This document shows, piece after piece, positions 51,996 to 61,061 of a stretch of DNA of 64,000 bases. The position numbers and the translations under genes are program-made. Source of the DNA: Ruminococcus sp. (lineage in GTDB: Bacteria; Bacillota; Clostridia; Oscillospirales; Ruminococcaceae); NCBI GenBank assembly GCA_017462565.1, contig JAFTQW010000045.1, positions 1 to 64,000 of the forward strand, given 5' to 3'. The notes below the pieces were generated by a model. It saw only the letters and a list, made by a program, of their open reading frames with translations, was not told the DNA's origin and did not search any database. Numbering within the stretch: position 1 is the stretch's first letter; each line of letters opens with the position of its first letter.

Positions 51996-52862
51996 ATGGC
52001 ACAGATCATTGACGGAAAGGCAGTTTCAGCAAGCGTTAAACAGGAGGTTGCTGAAGAAGCAGCAAGACTTAAAGAAGAAATGGGACTAAAAATAGGTCTT
52101 GCAGTAGTTATTGTGGGAAATAATCCGGCATCAAGGGTTTATGTTAACAATAAGAAAAAAGCTTGCGAGGCTGTTGGATTCAATTCGTATGAGTATGCGC
52201 TTGACGAAAACACAACTCAGGAACAGCTTCTCGATCTTATCAATGTTCTCAACCGTGACGACAAGGTGAACGGAATTCTGGTTCAGCTTCCGCTTCCTTC
52301 ACATATTAACGAGAAAACCGTTATAGAAGCAATTTCCCCTGCAAAGGATGTTGACGCATTCCACGCTGTAAATGTCGGAAAAATCATGATAGGCGAGTAC
52401 GCTTTCCTGCCATGTACTCCTGCCGGAGTAATGAGACTTATCGAAAGCACGGGAACTGATATAACCGGAAAGAACTGCGTTGTTATCGGAAGAAGCAATA
52501 TTGTCGGCAAGCCAATGGCTATGCTCCTTCTTCATCAGAATGGAACTGTTACCATATGTCATTCAAAAACCAAGAATCTCAAGGAGATATGCCTTAATGC
52601 AGATATTCTTGTTGCAGCAGTCGGAAAAGCTAACTTTGTTACCGGCGATATGATCAAAGAGGGTGCAGTCGTTATTGACGTCGGCATGAACAGACTTGAA
52701 AACGGTAAGCTTTGCGGCGATGTTGAGTTTGAATCAGCCGAAAAGAAGGCTTCTTATATAACTCCGGTTCCGGGCGGAGTCGGACCGATGACCATTGCTA
52801 TGCTTATGAAAAATACTCTTACAGCGGCAATTCAGCAGGCAGGAAAGAAATCGAATAATTAA
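51996..52862 (+). CDS. folD: Bifunctional methylene-THF dehydrogenase/cyclohydrolase
   Basis: 288 residues. It interconverts 5,10-methylene-THF and 10-formyl-THF. Motifs: ASRVYVNNKKKACEAVGF (catalytic Lys), DKVNGILVQLPLPSHI, PCTPAGVMRLIES and the NADP site VVIGRSNIVGKPMAMLL; PGGVGPMTIAMLM closes the protein. Two bp after the lgt stop, AAGGAGG lies in the lgt end. Confidence 0.97.
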   Translation: MAQIIDGKAVSASVKQEVAEEAARLKEEMGLKIGLAVVIVGNNPASRVYVNNKKKACEAVGFNSYEYALDENTTQEQLLDLINVLNRDDKVNGILVQLPLPSHINEKTVIEAISPAKDVDAFHAVNVGKIMIGEYAFLPCTPAGVMRLIESTGTDITGKNCVVIGRSNIVGKPMAMLLLHQNGTVTICHSKTKNLKEICLNADILVAAVGKANFVTGDMIKEGAVVIDVGMNRLENGKLCGDVEFESAEKKASYITPVPGGVGPMTIAMLMKNTLTAAIQQAGKKSNN

Positions 52863-52870
52863 CAAATAAC

Positions 52871-52906
52871 AAAAAAGGACGAACCTTAAATGGGTTCGTC
52901 CTTATG
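52871..52906. terminator. Terminator shared by folD and the SCIFF maturase gene
   Basis: AAGGACGAACC/GGTTCGTCCTT stem. Six T follow on the minus strand, fewer on the plus strand. Confidence 0.85.
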
Positions 52907-52975
52907 ATTTTGCATAAAATGAATTTTTTATCCTTGCGATGATAATTTGCGCTTTGGAAAGATGTCGCCGTGCTG

Positions 52976-54343
52976 TTATTGAGCGGAATCAAGCATTCTT
53001 ATAGCTTTCATCATGATAGCACATTCAAGACGCTTCTTTTCAAGCTGACATGAAAGCTTGTGAGCAGTTCTGATATCCCCCATATACTGGTAATTGTTAG
53101 CGTTGCATCCGCCGGAGCAGTAGAATTTAGCCCAGCACTTTTTACATTCAGGTTTGGAATAAACGTGAGCTTTCGCAAAATCAGCTTTCATGTCCTGATT
53201 GAAAGTACCCTCGTCAATATTGCCCATTTTGTATTCGTCAATACCGACAAACTGGTGGCAGGGGAAGATATCTCCGTCAGGAGTAACGGCAATATAGTCG
53301 TTTCCGCAGCCGCATCCACGAAGTCGTTTTATAGCGCACGGTCCTTGGTCAAGATCAATCATGAAGTGGAAAAAGTTGAATTTACCGCCGTTTTTCTCGT
53401 TTTCGAGAATGCGGTTGGCAAGCTTTTCGTACTCCTTGAAAACAGCCGGAAGATCTTTTTCGGTAAGCGCAAATTCATCGGAATCACCGACAACCGGTTC
53501 AACGGAGATCTGGTCGAAACCTTCGTTATAAAGACTAAAAACGTCCTCGGAGAAGTCCGTGTTTCGGTTAGTGAACGTACCCCGAACGTAGTATTCCTTA
53601 TCGCCTCTGCCGGCAACGAGCTTTTTGAAAGCGGGAAGGATCTTGTCATAACAGCCGCTTCCGTCAACACGAACACGGAAATAATCGTTTATTTCCTTTC
53701 TTCCGTCGATGGAGAGAACGACGTTTGACATTTCCTTGTTGATGAAGTCGATTTTATCATCGTCAAGAAGCAAACCGTTAGTTGTAATAGTGAAACGGAA
53801 CTTCTTGCCGTATTCTCCCTCACGGCTTCTTGCGTATTCAACGATTTTTTTAACGGTATCGAAGTTCATAAGCGGTTCTCCGCCGAAGAAATCAAGTTCG
53901 AGATTAGGACGGTCGCCGGAATTTTCGAGAAGAAAATCAATGGCGTGTTTTCCTGTTTCAAAGGACATAAGCTTGCGTCCCTTGCCGAAATCGCCTGTCG
54001 AGGCGAAGCAGTATTTGCATCTTAAATTGCAGTCATGAGCGATATTAAGGCACATTGCCTTGACCGGAGAAGCAACGGAATACTGGGCATACTTCTCATA
54101 ATCATCAGGCGAGAAGAGAATTTTATCGTTATAAAGTTCGACAATTTCAGCATAGCATGATTCGATATCCTCTTTGTTATAGACCTTAGAAAGCTTTTCA
54201 ATGACCTTTTCGGGACATTTCTCGTCAAAAGGCGGCTCGACATTATCGAGAAGATCGTATGTAAGCTCGTCCACAAGATGAACTCCGCCGCTGTTTACGT
54301 CAAGAACGATATTTAAGCCGTTGAGCTTGTATTTATGTATCAT
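52976..54343 (-). CDS. Radical SAM/SPASM thioether maturase of the SCIFF peptide
   Basis: 455 residues from ATG 54343 (AAAGG upstream). Radical SAM motif CNLRCKYCFA (CxxxCxxC, about 103-110), FFGGEPLMNF and TTNGLLLDD. The C-terminal SPASM region has many Cys (GPCAIKRLRGCGCGNDYIA, DIFPCHQFVG, CKKCWAKFYCSGGCNAN) for auxiliary Fe-S clusters. It resembles CteB-type enzymes that install a thioether in the SCIFF peptide. The 45-residue SCIFF gene is 93 bp upstream on the same strand, which fixes the assignment. Confidence 0.93.
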   Translation of the reverse strand: MIHKYKLNGLNIVLDVNSGGVHLVDELTYDLLDNVEPPFDEKCPEKVIEKLSKVYNKEDIESCYAEIVELYNDKILFSPDDYEKYAQYSVASPVKAMCLNIAHDCNLRCKYCFASTGDFGKGRKLMSFETGKHAIDFLLENSGDRPNLELDFFGGEPLMNFDTVKKIVEYARSREGEYGKKFRFTITTNGLLLDDDKIDFINKEMSNVVLSIDGRKEINDYFRVRVDGSGCYDKILPAFKKLVAGRGDKEYYVRGTFTNRNTDFSEDVFSLYNEGFDQISVEPVVGDSDEFALTEKDLPAVFKEYEKLANRILENEKNGGKFNFFHFMIDLDQGPCAIKRLRGCGCGNDYIAVTPDGDIFPCHQFVGIDEYKMGNIDEGTFNQDMKADFAKAHVYSKPECKKCWAKFYCSGGCNANNYQYMGDIRTAHKLSCQLEKKRLECAIMMKAIRMLDSAQ

Positions 54344-54362
54344 ATTAAACAAACCTTTCATA

Positions 54363-54392
54363 AAAATTGAGGCAGTATTAAACAATACCGCC
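54363..54392 (-). terminator. Probable leaky terminator between the SCIFF gene and its maturase
   Basis: Minus strand: GGCGGTATT-GTTT-AATACTGCC, nine pairs including one G-T, followed by TCAATTTTT. It would give more peptide mRNA than enzyme mRNA. Confidence 0.55.
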
Positions 54393-54436
54393 CCGAACGA
54401 GTCTTTAATAAACTGTATTAAGCTTTACAGTTACAA

Positions 54437-54574
54437 TTATCTCTCGCACTTCTGGTTAGCAACAGTGCAGGAAGTCTTGCAGGCAGACTGACATGAAGCC
54501 TGACACTTACCGCATCCGCCCTTCTGAGCAGACTCCTTAAGGTTAGCCTTGTTGATAGTCTTGATATGTTTCAT
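54437..54574 (-). CDS. SCIFF (six cysteines in forty-five residues) precursor peptide
   Basis: 45 residues. It starts MKHIKTINKANLKESAQ and carries six Cys spaced as GCGKCQASC, SACKTSC and a last KC near the end. This is the ribosomally made, thioether-bridged peptide nearly universal in Clostridia. GGGAGG lies upstream of the ATG. The mature role is unknown; the peptide is the substrate of the downstream radical SAM enzyme. No exporter or protease is next to it. Confidence 0.95.
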   Translation of the reverse strand: MKHIKTINKANLKESAQKGGCGKCQASCQSACKTSCTVANQKCER

Positions 54575-54609
54575 TCTATTTCCCTCCCAATGCAAAATTA
54601 ATTTACATT

Positions 54610-54638
54610 ATTATAACACATTTCCTGATTTTTTTCAA
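54610..54638 (-). promoter_or_regulatory. Promoter of the SCIFF gene
   Basis: Minus strand: TTGAAA, 17 bases, TATAAT, 36 bases before the ATG. Confidence 0.7.
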
Positions 54639-54727
54639 TAGTTTTTTCAGTAAAAGTGATTTTTGGCAATTTACAACAAATGGTAAATATAGATTGACTG
54701 AAAAATTGTGAACTTGTACAAAGGGCA

Positions 54728-56653
54728 TTATTGATCGAGTTCAATAAGAAGCTCGAAATTTTCGTCTATTTTTTGCTTCAAACTCTCTATTTCAAGGCAT
54801 TTGCTGTTCATAAGCTCGTAATCGCTGTAAACTTCCTCTTTGCCTATTTCTTCGGTAAGAGAATCAATTTTTAACTGAAGCTCGTCTATTTCTTTTTCAA
54901 GACGGCGCATCTCGTTTTTTCTTGCTGCGTCAGCGCTTCTCTGTTGTTTGCTGCGATAATTCTTTACTAATTTTTCTTTCGCTGCTTCTGCGTTTCTGGC
55001 AAATTTTTCAGCGTCGGCAATACGCTTCTGCTCGGCTTGTTCTTCACGGAGAACGTCGAGATATTTTTCAAAACCATAATTGTGAAGACGAAATCCGCCG
55101 TCGGTAAGCTCAATAAGGCGGTCGGCTATTTTGCTGAGCAGGTAACGGTCATGCGATACAAAAATGATAGTTCCGGTATATTCTTCGAGAGCTTCTTCAA
55201 TGGCTTCTTTTGACGACAGGTCAAGGTGGTTTGTCGGTTCGTCAAGGATGAGAACATTGCCGTGTTCCTGCATCATAATGGCAAAACACAGCTTTGCACG
55301 TTCTCCGCCGCTGATGACTCCGGTCTCTTTGAAAACGTTCTCTCCGACCAGTCTTACCTGAGCGAGGAGGCTTCTTACTTCAAGTTCGGACATAGAAGGA
55401 TAACGGCTGTGGATCTCCTCCATAACGGTAAGCTCACGGTTCAGATTCGTTCCCTCCTGTTCAAAGTAGGAGATTTTAATATTGCTGTTCCAGCGGACGA
55501 TACCCTTATGCGGAAGCTGTTCCTGAATGATACGCAGGAGCGTGGATTTTCCGATTCCGTTATCGCCGATAATTCCGATTTTTTCGGCTCTGCGAACATC
55601 AAAGCTTATATCGTCTACAAGAGTTTTTCTGTTTGTACCTTCGCCGACGGAGATATCGGCATTTTTTACTTTCAGAATATCTATCGGCGGCTCAACAGCG
55701 TATGTGAATCTGATTTTTGCGGACTTAGTATCGTGCATTGGTTTCTCAATGCGTTCCATTTTTTCGAGCTGTTTTCGGCGGCTCTGAGCCATTTTCGTTG
55801 TTGAGGCACGAACAAGATTTTTCGCCACATATTCCTCCATGTGAGCGATCTGCTTCTGCTGTATCTCATACTCTTTTTCACGGCGTGCGTCATTTTCCTC
55901 ACGCTGACGGACGAAAGCCGAGTAATTGCCCTTATATCTGGTTAAAATTCCTCTTTCTATTTCGCATATCGACGTGCATAACCTATCCAGAAAATAACGG
56001 TCGTGGGAAACTATGAGAACAGCTCCTTTGTAGGATCTGAGGTAATCCTCAAGCCACATAATGGTCTTAAAATCAAGGTGGTTTGTCGGTTCATCGAGGA
56101 TGAGGAGATTCGGTTCTTCCAGAAGAAGCTTTGAAATGCAGAGACGTGTTTTCTCGCCGCCGCTGAATCCTGATATATTGCGGAAAAGTTCTTCCTCTGA
56201 AAATCCCATTCCGTTAAGTATCATTCGTATCTTAACATCAACGTTGTAGCCGTCGTTAGCTTCGAGCCACGATGAAAGCTGCTGATATTCGTCCGCTGAA
56301 GAGTTGTCTCCCGTTCCAATTTCAACTTCGATCTCACGCAGGCGCTCTATTGCCTTGTAAACCGAAGCAAATACGCTTCTCATTTCGTCTATCACCGTGC
56401 TTTCGGAGTTGAGTCCGCCCATCTGCTCAAGATAGCCGATAGTTGTTTTTGAGGCGAGGGAGACAATGCCGTCTTTTTCGGTAAATCTGTCCGGCTCGAC
56501 GCTTCCCGTCAGAATTTTCAGCAGAGTTGATTTTCCGCAGCCGTTGTTTCCGACAAGACCGATCTTGTCAGTTTCATCAATGGTCAGCGATACATTGCGG
56601 AGAAGTTGGTTTCCGTTGTAAAATTTATTTATATTGATAAGGCTTGCAAGCAT
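54728..56653 (-). CDS. ABC-F family ATPase (YdiF-like)
   Basis: 641 residues with two ABC domains and no membrane part. Walker A GNNGCGKST and GDNGIGKST; signatures SGGEKTRL and SGGERAKL; both Walker B as LDEPTNHLD. A linker of about 70 residues with KEYEIQQKQIAHMEEYV lies between the domains, and a C-terminal coiled coil follows. The length and coiled coil match housekeeping YdiF-type proteins, which relieve ribosome stalling, rather than resistance ABC-F proteins. It diverges from rpoB. Confidence 0.92.
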   Translation of the reverse strand: MLASLININKFYNGNQLLRNVSLTIDETDKIGLVGNNGCGKSTLLKILTGSVEPDRFTEKDGIVSLASKTTIGYLEQMGGLNSESTVIDEMRSVFASVYKAIERLREIEVEIGTGDNSSADEYQQLSSWLEANDGYNVDVKIRMILNGMGFSEEELFRNISGFSGGEKTRLCISKLLLEEPNLLILDEPTNHLDFKTIMWLEDYLRSYKGAVLIVSHDRYFLDRLCTSICEIERGILTRYKGNYSAFVRQREENDARREKEYEIQQKQIAHMEEYVAKNLVRASTTKMAQSRRKQLEKMERIEKPMHDTKSAKIRFTYAVEPPIDILKVKNADISVGEGTNRKTLVDDISFDVRRAEKIGIIGDNGIGKSTLLRIIQEQLPHKGIVRWNSNIKISYFEQEGTNLNRELTVMEEIHSRYPSMSELEVRSLLAQVRLVGENVFKETGVISGGERAKLCFAIMMQEHGNVLILDEPTNHLDLSSKEAIEEALEEYTGTIIFVSHDRYLLSKIADRLIELTDGGFRLHNYGFEKYLDVLREEQAEQKRIADAEKFARNAEAAKEKLVKNYRSKQQRSADAARKNEMRRLEKEIDELQLKIDSLTEEIGKEEVYSDYELMNSKCLEIESLKQKIDENFELLIELDQ

Positions 56654-56685
56654 AATGTTTCTTCCTTTATTAAATATTCATCATA

Positions 56686-56714
56686 ATGATACCATAAAAA
56701 TTAATTTTAATCAA
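56686..56714 (-). promoter_or_regulatory. Proximal promoter of the ABC-F gene
   Basis: Minus strand: TTGATT, 17 bases, TATCAT, about 30 bases before the ATG. Confidence 0.5.
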
Positions 56715-56750
56715 GCGTTTTTATCTTAGAAAATGAAACTGTAAAATGGA

Positions 56751-56786
56751 ACAAAAAAACACCGGAATTACTTTGAAAATCCGGTG
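56751..56786 (-). terminator. Intrinsic terminator inside the ABC-F upstream region
   Basis: Minus strand: CACCGGATTTTC/GAAAATCCGG-type stem ending CCGGTG then seven T. It lies between a distal consensus promoter and the proximal promoter. Confidence 0.75.
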
Positions 56787-56812
56787 ATTCTGATAAATAT
56801 TTCCAAACCCTC

Positions 56813-56841
56813 TTGACATAATTACAATAATATATTATAAT
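56813..56841 (+). promoter_or_regulatory. Consensus promoter of rpoBC
   Basis: TTGACA, 17 bases, TATAAT, followed by a leader of about 190 nt with GCCGCATTTGACGGC and AAAGCTGTT-AACAGCTTT hairpins (56938-56953 and 56978-56997) before the rpoB start. rplJL is not directly upstream. Confidence 0.8.
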
Positions 56842-56886
56842 TATAAAATGTATCGGTATGAGGAGATTTAGCTTTTTCCGATAGAT

Positions 56887-56915
56887 ATTATATCATATCC
56901 AAAGTTATTTGTCAA
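56887..56915 (-). promoter_or_regulatory. Distal consensus promoter upstream of the ABC-F gene
   Basis: Minus strand: TTGACA, 17 bases, TATAAT. It faces away from rpoB and overlaps its leader. Confidence 0.7.
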
Positions 56916-57036
56916 TGGTTTTCAGAAAAAATCTTCTCCGCCGCATTTGACGGCAGCCAGTTAAATTATCCGGCTTCAAAGCTGTTGAAAACAGCTTTCA
57001 GATCCGGTCGGGCAAAAAAATAAGGAGGTTTCGCCT

Positions 57037-60000
57037 ATGGTGAATGTTACGCCTAAGCAGTTGGGAAAAAATGTCAGAATGAGCTTCGGTAAAATTACCG
57101 AGCCTCTCGAAATGCCGAACCTTATAGAGGTTCAGAAAAATTCTTACGAGTGGTTCAGAAACGAGGGTCTGCGTGAAGTTTTCCGTGATATGACCGCTAT
57201 TACTGACTACAACGGAAATCTTGTTCTCAATTTCAAGGATTACAGATTCGATGATACTCCCAAGTATACTCTCGCAGAATGCAAATCAAGAGGTGCTACT
57301 TATCAGGTCGCAATGAGAGCGACAGCTACTCTCTGCAATAAAGAAACAGGCGCTGTAAGCGAAAGCGAAATCTATATGGGCGATTTCCCGCTTATGACGG
57401 ACAGCGGAACCTTTGTTATCAACGGTGCAGAACGTGTTATCGTTTCACAGCTCGTCCGCTCGCCCGGAGTTTATTACGCTTTTGAAAAGGATAAGACCGG
57501 TAAAGATCTTTTCAGTACGACCGTTATCCCGAACCGCGGCGCATGGCTTGAATACGAAATGGATTCAAACGACGTTATTTACGTTCGTATTGACAAAAAC
57601 AGAAAAATTCCGCTCACTACTTTCATCAGAGCGCTGGGTGTTGGTACAGATGAGGAGATCTATGAGATGTTCGGCGAGGATGAACGTCTTAAACAGACTA
57701 TTCTCCAGAAAGACCAGACCAAGAATAATTCCGACGCTCTTATAGACGTTTACAAGAAACTCCGTCCGGGCGAGCCTCCGACGGTTGAGAGCGCAGTTAC
57801 TCACCTCAACAACCTCTTCTTCGACGCAAAGAGATATGATCTCTGCCGCTTCGGAAGATATAAATATAATAAAAAGCTCGGCATTGCTTCACGCCTTGCG
57901 GGACATATTCTCGCTCAGCCTGTTATCAATCCTAATACGGGTGAAATTATGGCTGACGAGGGCGAAACAGTTTCATACGAAAAAGCCTGCGAGATCGAAC
58001 AGGCAGGCATTTACTACGCTTTTGTAAACGTTGAGGCAAAGGAGTATTTCACCGACGAACGTGGCGAAACTTCTATCCGTATGGTTGAGAGAACCGCTAA
58101 GATAATCGGTAACGGCATGGTCGATATTGCAGGATATATCGACTTTGACGCAGCTAAATACGGTATTAATGAAAAGGTTTCGTATAAGGTTCTCAGAGAG
58201 ATAATGGAGACTTCTGCCGATGCGGAAGAGCTTGAAGAAAATATCAAAAAGCGTGCCGACGAGCTTGTTCCAAAGCATATTATTCTCGATGATATTTACG
58301 CTACTATAAGCTACTTCCTTAATCTTTGCGAAGGAGTCGGCACAGTCGATGATATCGACCACCTCGGCAACAGACGTATCAGAAGCGTAGGAGAACTTCT
58401 CCAGAATCAGTTCAGAATCGGATACGCAAGAATGGAAAGAAGTATCCGTGAAAGAATGAATATCCAGACTCAGGATGTGAATACGCTCACTCCACAGTCT
58501 CTTATCAATATAAGACCTATTTCTTCGGCTATGAAGGAATTCTTCTGTTCCTCGCCGCTTTCACAGTTCATGGATCAGAATAATCCTCTTTCCGAGCTTA
58601 CTCATAAAAGAAGACTTTCAGCCCTCGGACCGGGAGGACTTTCGAGAGACCGTGCCGGATTTGAGGTTCGTGACGTTCACTATAGCCATTACGGAAGAAT
58701 GTGCCCTATCGAAACTCCTGAAGGTCCTAACATCGGACTTATTTCTTACCTTGCTACTTTTGCAAGAATCAACGAATACGGCTTTATCGAAGCGCCTTAC
58801 AGAAAGGTTGACAAAGCAACCGGCATCGTTACAAACGACGTTGTCTACATGACTGCCGACGTTGAGGATAACTTCATCGTCGCTCAGGCAAACGAACCTC
58901 TTACAGAGGACGGCAAGCTTGCAAGACCTCGTGTAAACGCCCGTTACCGTGACCAGATCCTTGAATGTCCGAGAGAAACTGTCGATTACATGGACGTTTC
59001 GCCTAAAATGGTCGTTTCTATTGCAACTTCTATGATACCGTTCCTCGAAAACGACGACGCTAACCGTGCGCTTATGGGAGCTAATATGCAGAAGCAGGCT
59101 GTTCCGCTTCTCAAAACAGAGCGTCCTTTCGTTGGAACCGGTATGGAATATAAGGCTGCCGTTGACTCCGGAGTTTGTATCGTTGCTGACTGCGACGGTA
59201 CTGTAACCTATGTTGACGCTGATAAGATACATCTTATCGGTACTGACGGAATCGAGCATAAATACGAGCTTATCAAGTTCAAGCGTTCAAACCAGGGAAC
59301 CTGCGTAAATCAGCGTCCTATCGTAACTGTTGGTGAAAAAGTTAAAAAAGGCGACGTTCTTGCAGACGGTCCCGCAACGTCAAACGGCGAAATATCGATC
59401 GGAAAAAATGCTCTCATCGGATTCATGACATGGGAGGGCTACAACTACGAGGACGCTGTTCTTCTTAACGAGCGTCTTGTTCGTGAGGACGTATTCACAT
59501 CCGTTCATATCGAGGAGTACGAGATCGAATGCCGTGATACGAAGCTCGGTCCGGAAGAGATCACCCGTGATATTCCGAATGTCGGCGACGACGCTCTTGC
59601 AAATCTTGACGAAAACGGTATCATACGTATTGGTTCGGAAGTTAATTCCGGCGATATCCTTGTCGGCAAGGTAACTCCTAAGGGCGAAACAGAGCTTACT
59701 GCCGAGGAAAGACTTCTCCGTGCTATTTTCGGTGAAAAGGCAAGAGAAGTCCGGGATAATTCACTTAAAGTTCCTCACGGCGAATCAGGCGTTATCGTTG
59801 ACGTTAAGGTATTCACAAGAGAAAACTGCGATGAATTGAGCGCAGGCGTAAATATGCGTGTTATCTGCTATATCGCTCAGAAGCGTAAGATCACTGTCGG
59901 CGATAAAATGGCTGGACGTCACGGAAACAAGGGCGTTGTATCCCGTATTCTTCCGGAAGAGGATATGCCTTTCCTTCCGGACGGAACTCCGCTTGATATC

Positions 60001-60951
60001 GTTCTTAACCCGCTGGGCGTACCTTCCCGTATGAATATCGGTCAGGTTCTTGAAGTTCATCTTGGCATGGCTTGTAAGGCTCTTGGCTGGCATATCATGA
60101 CTCCTGTATTCGACGGCGCTCACGAGGATGATATCCGTGCCTGCTTCCGTGAAGCAAATGAAAAAAATAAAGATCACCGTGACGACATTTTCGAGCTTAA
60201 CGCTATGGATAAGGTTATCAATCCAAAGGCTCTTGAAATGAACGAAGACGGTAAGTTTACTCTCTATGACGGACGTACCGGTGAGAAATTCGATAATCGT
60301 GTTACTGTTGGTTATATGTATTATCTTAAACTCCACCACCTTGTTGACGATAAGATTCATGCACGTTCTGTCGGACCATACGCTCTCGTTACGCAGCAGC
60401 CTCTGGGCGGTAAAGCTCAGTTCGGCGGTCAGCGTTTCGGAGAAATGGAAGTCTGGGCGCTTGAAGCTTACGGCGCAGCTTATACGCTTCAGGAAATCCT
60501 TACTGTTAAGTCTGATGATACGATCGGACGTGTAAACACCTACGAGGCTATCGTTAAGGGACAGAATGTTCCTACCCCGGGCATTCCGGAATCCTTCAAG
60601 GTTCTTATCAAGGAAATGCAGTCGCTTTGTCTCGATGTTCGTGTTCTTGACGCTAATCAGGAAGAGATCGACCTTAAACAGAGCTTTGACGACGACGATC
60701 CGATGCCTGCCGGCGAGACGTTCGCAGATGAGGAAACAGGCGACAGCACAAGCTACTCCGACAGCGATATCGGAGACGCAGGCTTCTCACTCGACGGCGA
60801 CGACGATGACGATACTTTCACTTCAGTTGATGAATCAGATGAATTCAGCTTTGACGATGATGAGGATGACGAAGATGATTTTGCTATCGGCGACGACGAT
60901 GACGATCTTTTCGATAGCTTCAGTCTTGATGATTCGTCCGACGAAGACTGA
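57037..60951 (+). CDS. rpoB: DNA-directed RNA polymerase beta subunit
   Basis: 1304 residues. All core features are present: EKNSYEWF near the start, the rifampicin region [22 protein letters not shown] (wild-type at the usual resistance positions), [31 protein letters not shown] and [16 protein letters not shown] segments, [13 protein letters not shown], and [24 protein letters not shown] at the C-terminus. The final 85-90 residues (from about 1216) are a low-complexity tail of Asp, Glu, Ser and Phe not found in most RpoB. AAGGAGG precedes ATG 57037. Confidence 0.98.
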   Translation: MVNVTPKQLGKNVRMSFGKITEPLEMPNLIEVQKNSYEWFRNEGLREVFRDMTAITDYNGNLVLNFKDYRFDDTPKYTLAECKSRGATYQVAMRATATLCNKETGAVSESEIYMGDFPLMTDSGTFVINGAERVIVSQLVRSPGVYYAFEKDKTGKDLFSTTVIPNRGAWLEYEMDSNDVIYVRIDKNRKIPLTTFIRALGVGTDEEIYEMFGEDERLKQTILQKDQTKNNSDALIDVYKKLRPGEPPTVESAVTHLNNLFFDAKRYDLCRFGRYKYNKKLGIASRLAGHILAQPVINPNTGEIMADEGETVSYEKACEIEQAGIYYAFVNVEAKEYFTDERGETSIRMVERTAKIIGNGMVDIAGYIDFDAAKYGINEKVSYKVLREIMETSADAEELEENIKKRADELVPKHIILDDIYATISYFLNLCEGVGTVDDIDHLGNRRIRSVGELLQNQFRIGYARMERSIRERMNIQTQDVNTLTPQSLINIRPISSAMKEFFCSSPLSQFMDQNNPLSELTHKRRLSALGPGGLSRDRAGFEVRDVHYSHYGRMCPIETPEGPNIGLISYLATFARINEYGFIEAPYRKVDKATGIVTNDVVYMTADVEDNFIVAQANEPLTEDGKLARPRVNARYRDQILECPRETVDYMDVSPKMVVSIATSMIPFLENDDANRALMGANMQKQAVPLLKTERPFVGTGMEYKAAVDSGVCIVADCDGTVTYVDADKIHLIGTDGIEHKYELIKFKRSNQGTCVNQRPIVTVGEKVKKGDVLADGPATSNGEISIGKNALIGFMTWEGYNYEDAVLLNERLVREDVFTSVHIEEYEIECRDTKLGPEEITRDIPNVGDDALANLDENGIIRIGSEVNSGDILVGKVTPKGETELTAEERLLRAIFGEKAREVRDNSLKVPHGESGVIVDVKVFTRENCDELSAGVNMRVICYIAQKRKITVGDKMAGRHGNKGVVSRILPEEDMPFLPDGTPLDIVLNPLGVPSRMNIGQVLEVHLGMACKALGWHIMTPVFDGAHEDDIRACFREANEKNKDHRDDIFELNAMDKVINPKALEMNEDGKFTLYDGRTGEKFDNRVTVGYMYYLKLHHLVDDKIHARSVGPYALVTQQPLGGKAQFGGQRFGEMEVWALEAYGAAYTLQEILTVKSDDTIGRVNTYEAIVKGQNVPTPGIPESFKVLIKEMQSLCLDVRVLDANQEEIDLKQSFDDDDPMPAGETFADEETGDSTSYSDSDIGDAGFSLDGDDDDDTFTSVDESDEFSFDDDEDDEDDFAIGDDDDDLFDSFSLDDSSDED

Positions 60952-61061
60952 TGATCTGATAAACAAGCCTTAAACAATAAAGATTGCTATGCTCCGGCAG
61001 AGACGATTCTGCCGGAAAACAGGTGCTCTAATACCTTACTAAATTTGCAGGAGGTAGCAGT

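Larger units (their letters stand above)
56751..56881 (-). ncRNA. Candidate attenuated leader or small RNA upstream of the ABC-F gene
   Basis: A transcript from the distal promoter would be about 130 nt, ending at the terminator. It could form TATCGG/CCGATA near its 5' end. Either it is a leader with transcription attenuation, common upstream of ABC-F resistance genes, or a separate small RNA. It runs opposite to the rpoB promoter. Confidence 0.4.

Noticed and set aside
54728..56653. Antibiotic-resistance type ABC-F
   Set aside because: The length, linker and C-terminal coiled coil fit a housekeeping YdiF-type protein; resistance cannot be claimed from sequence.
57037..60951. Rifampicin-resistance mutation in rpoB
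   Set aside because: The cluster around [26 protein letters not shown] reads as wild type.
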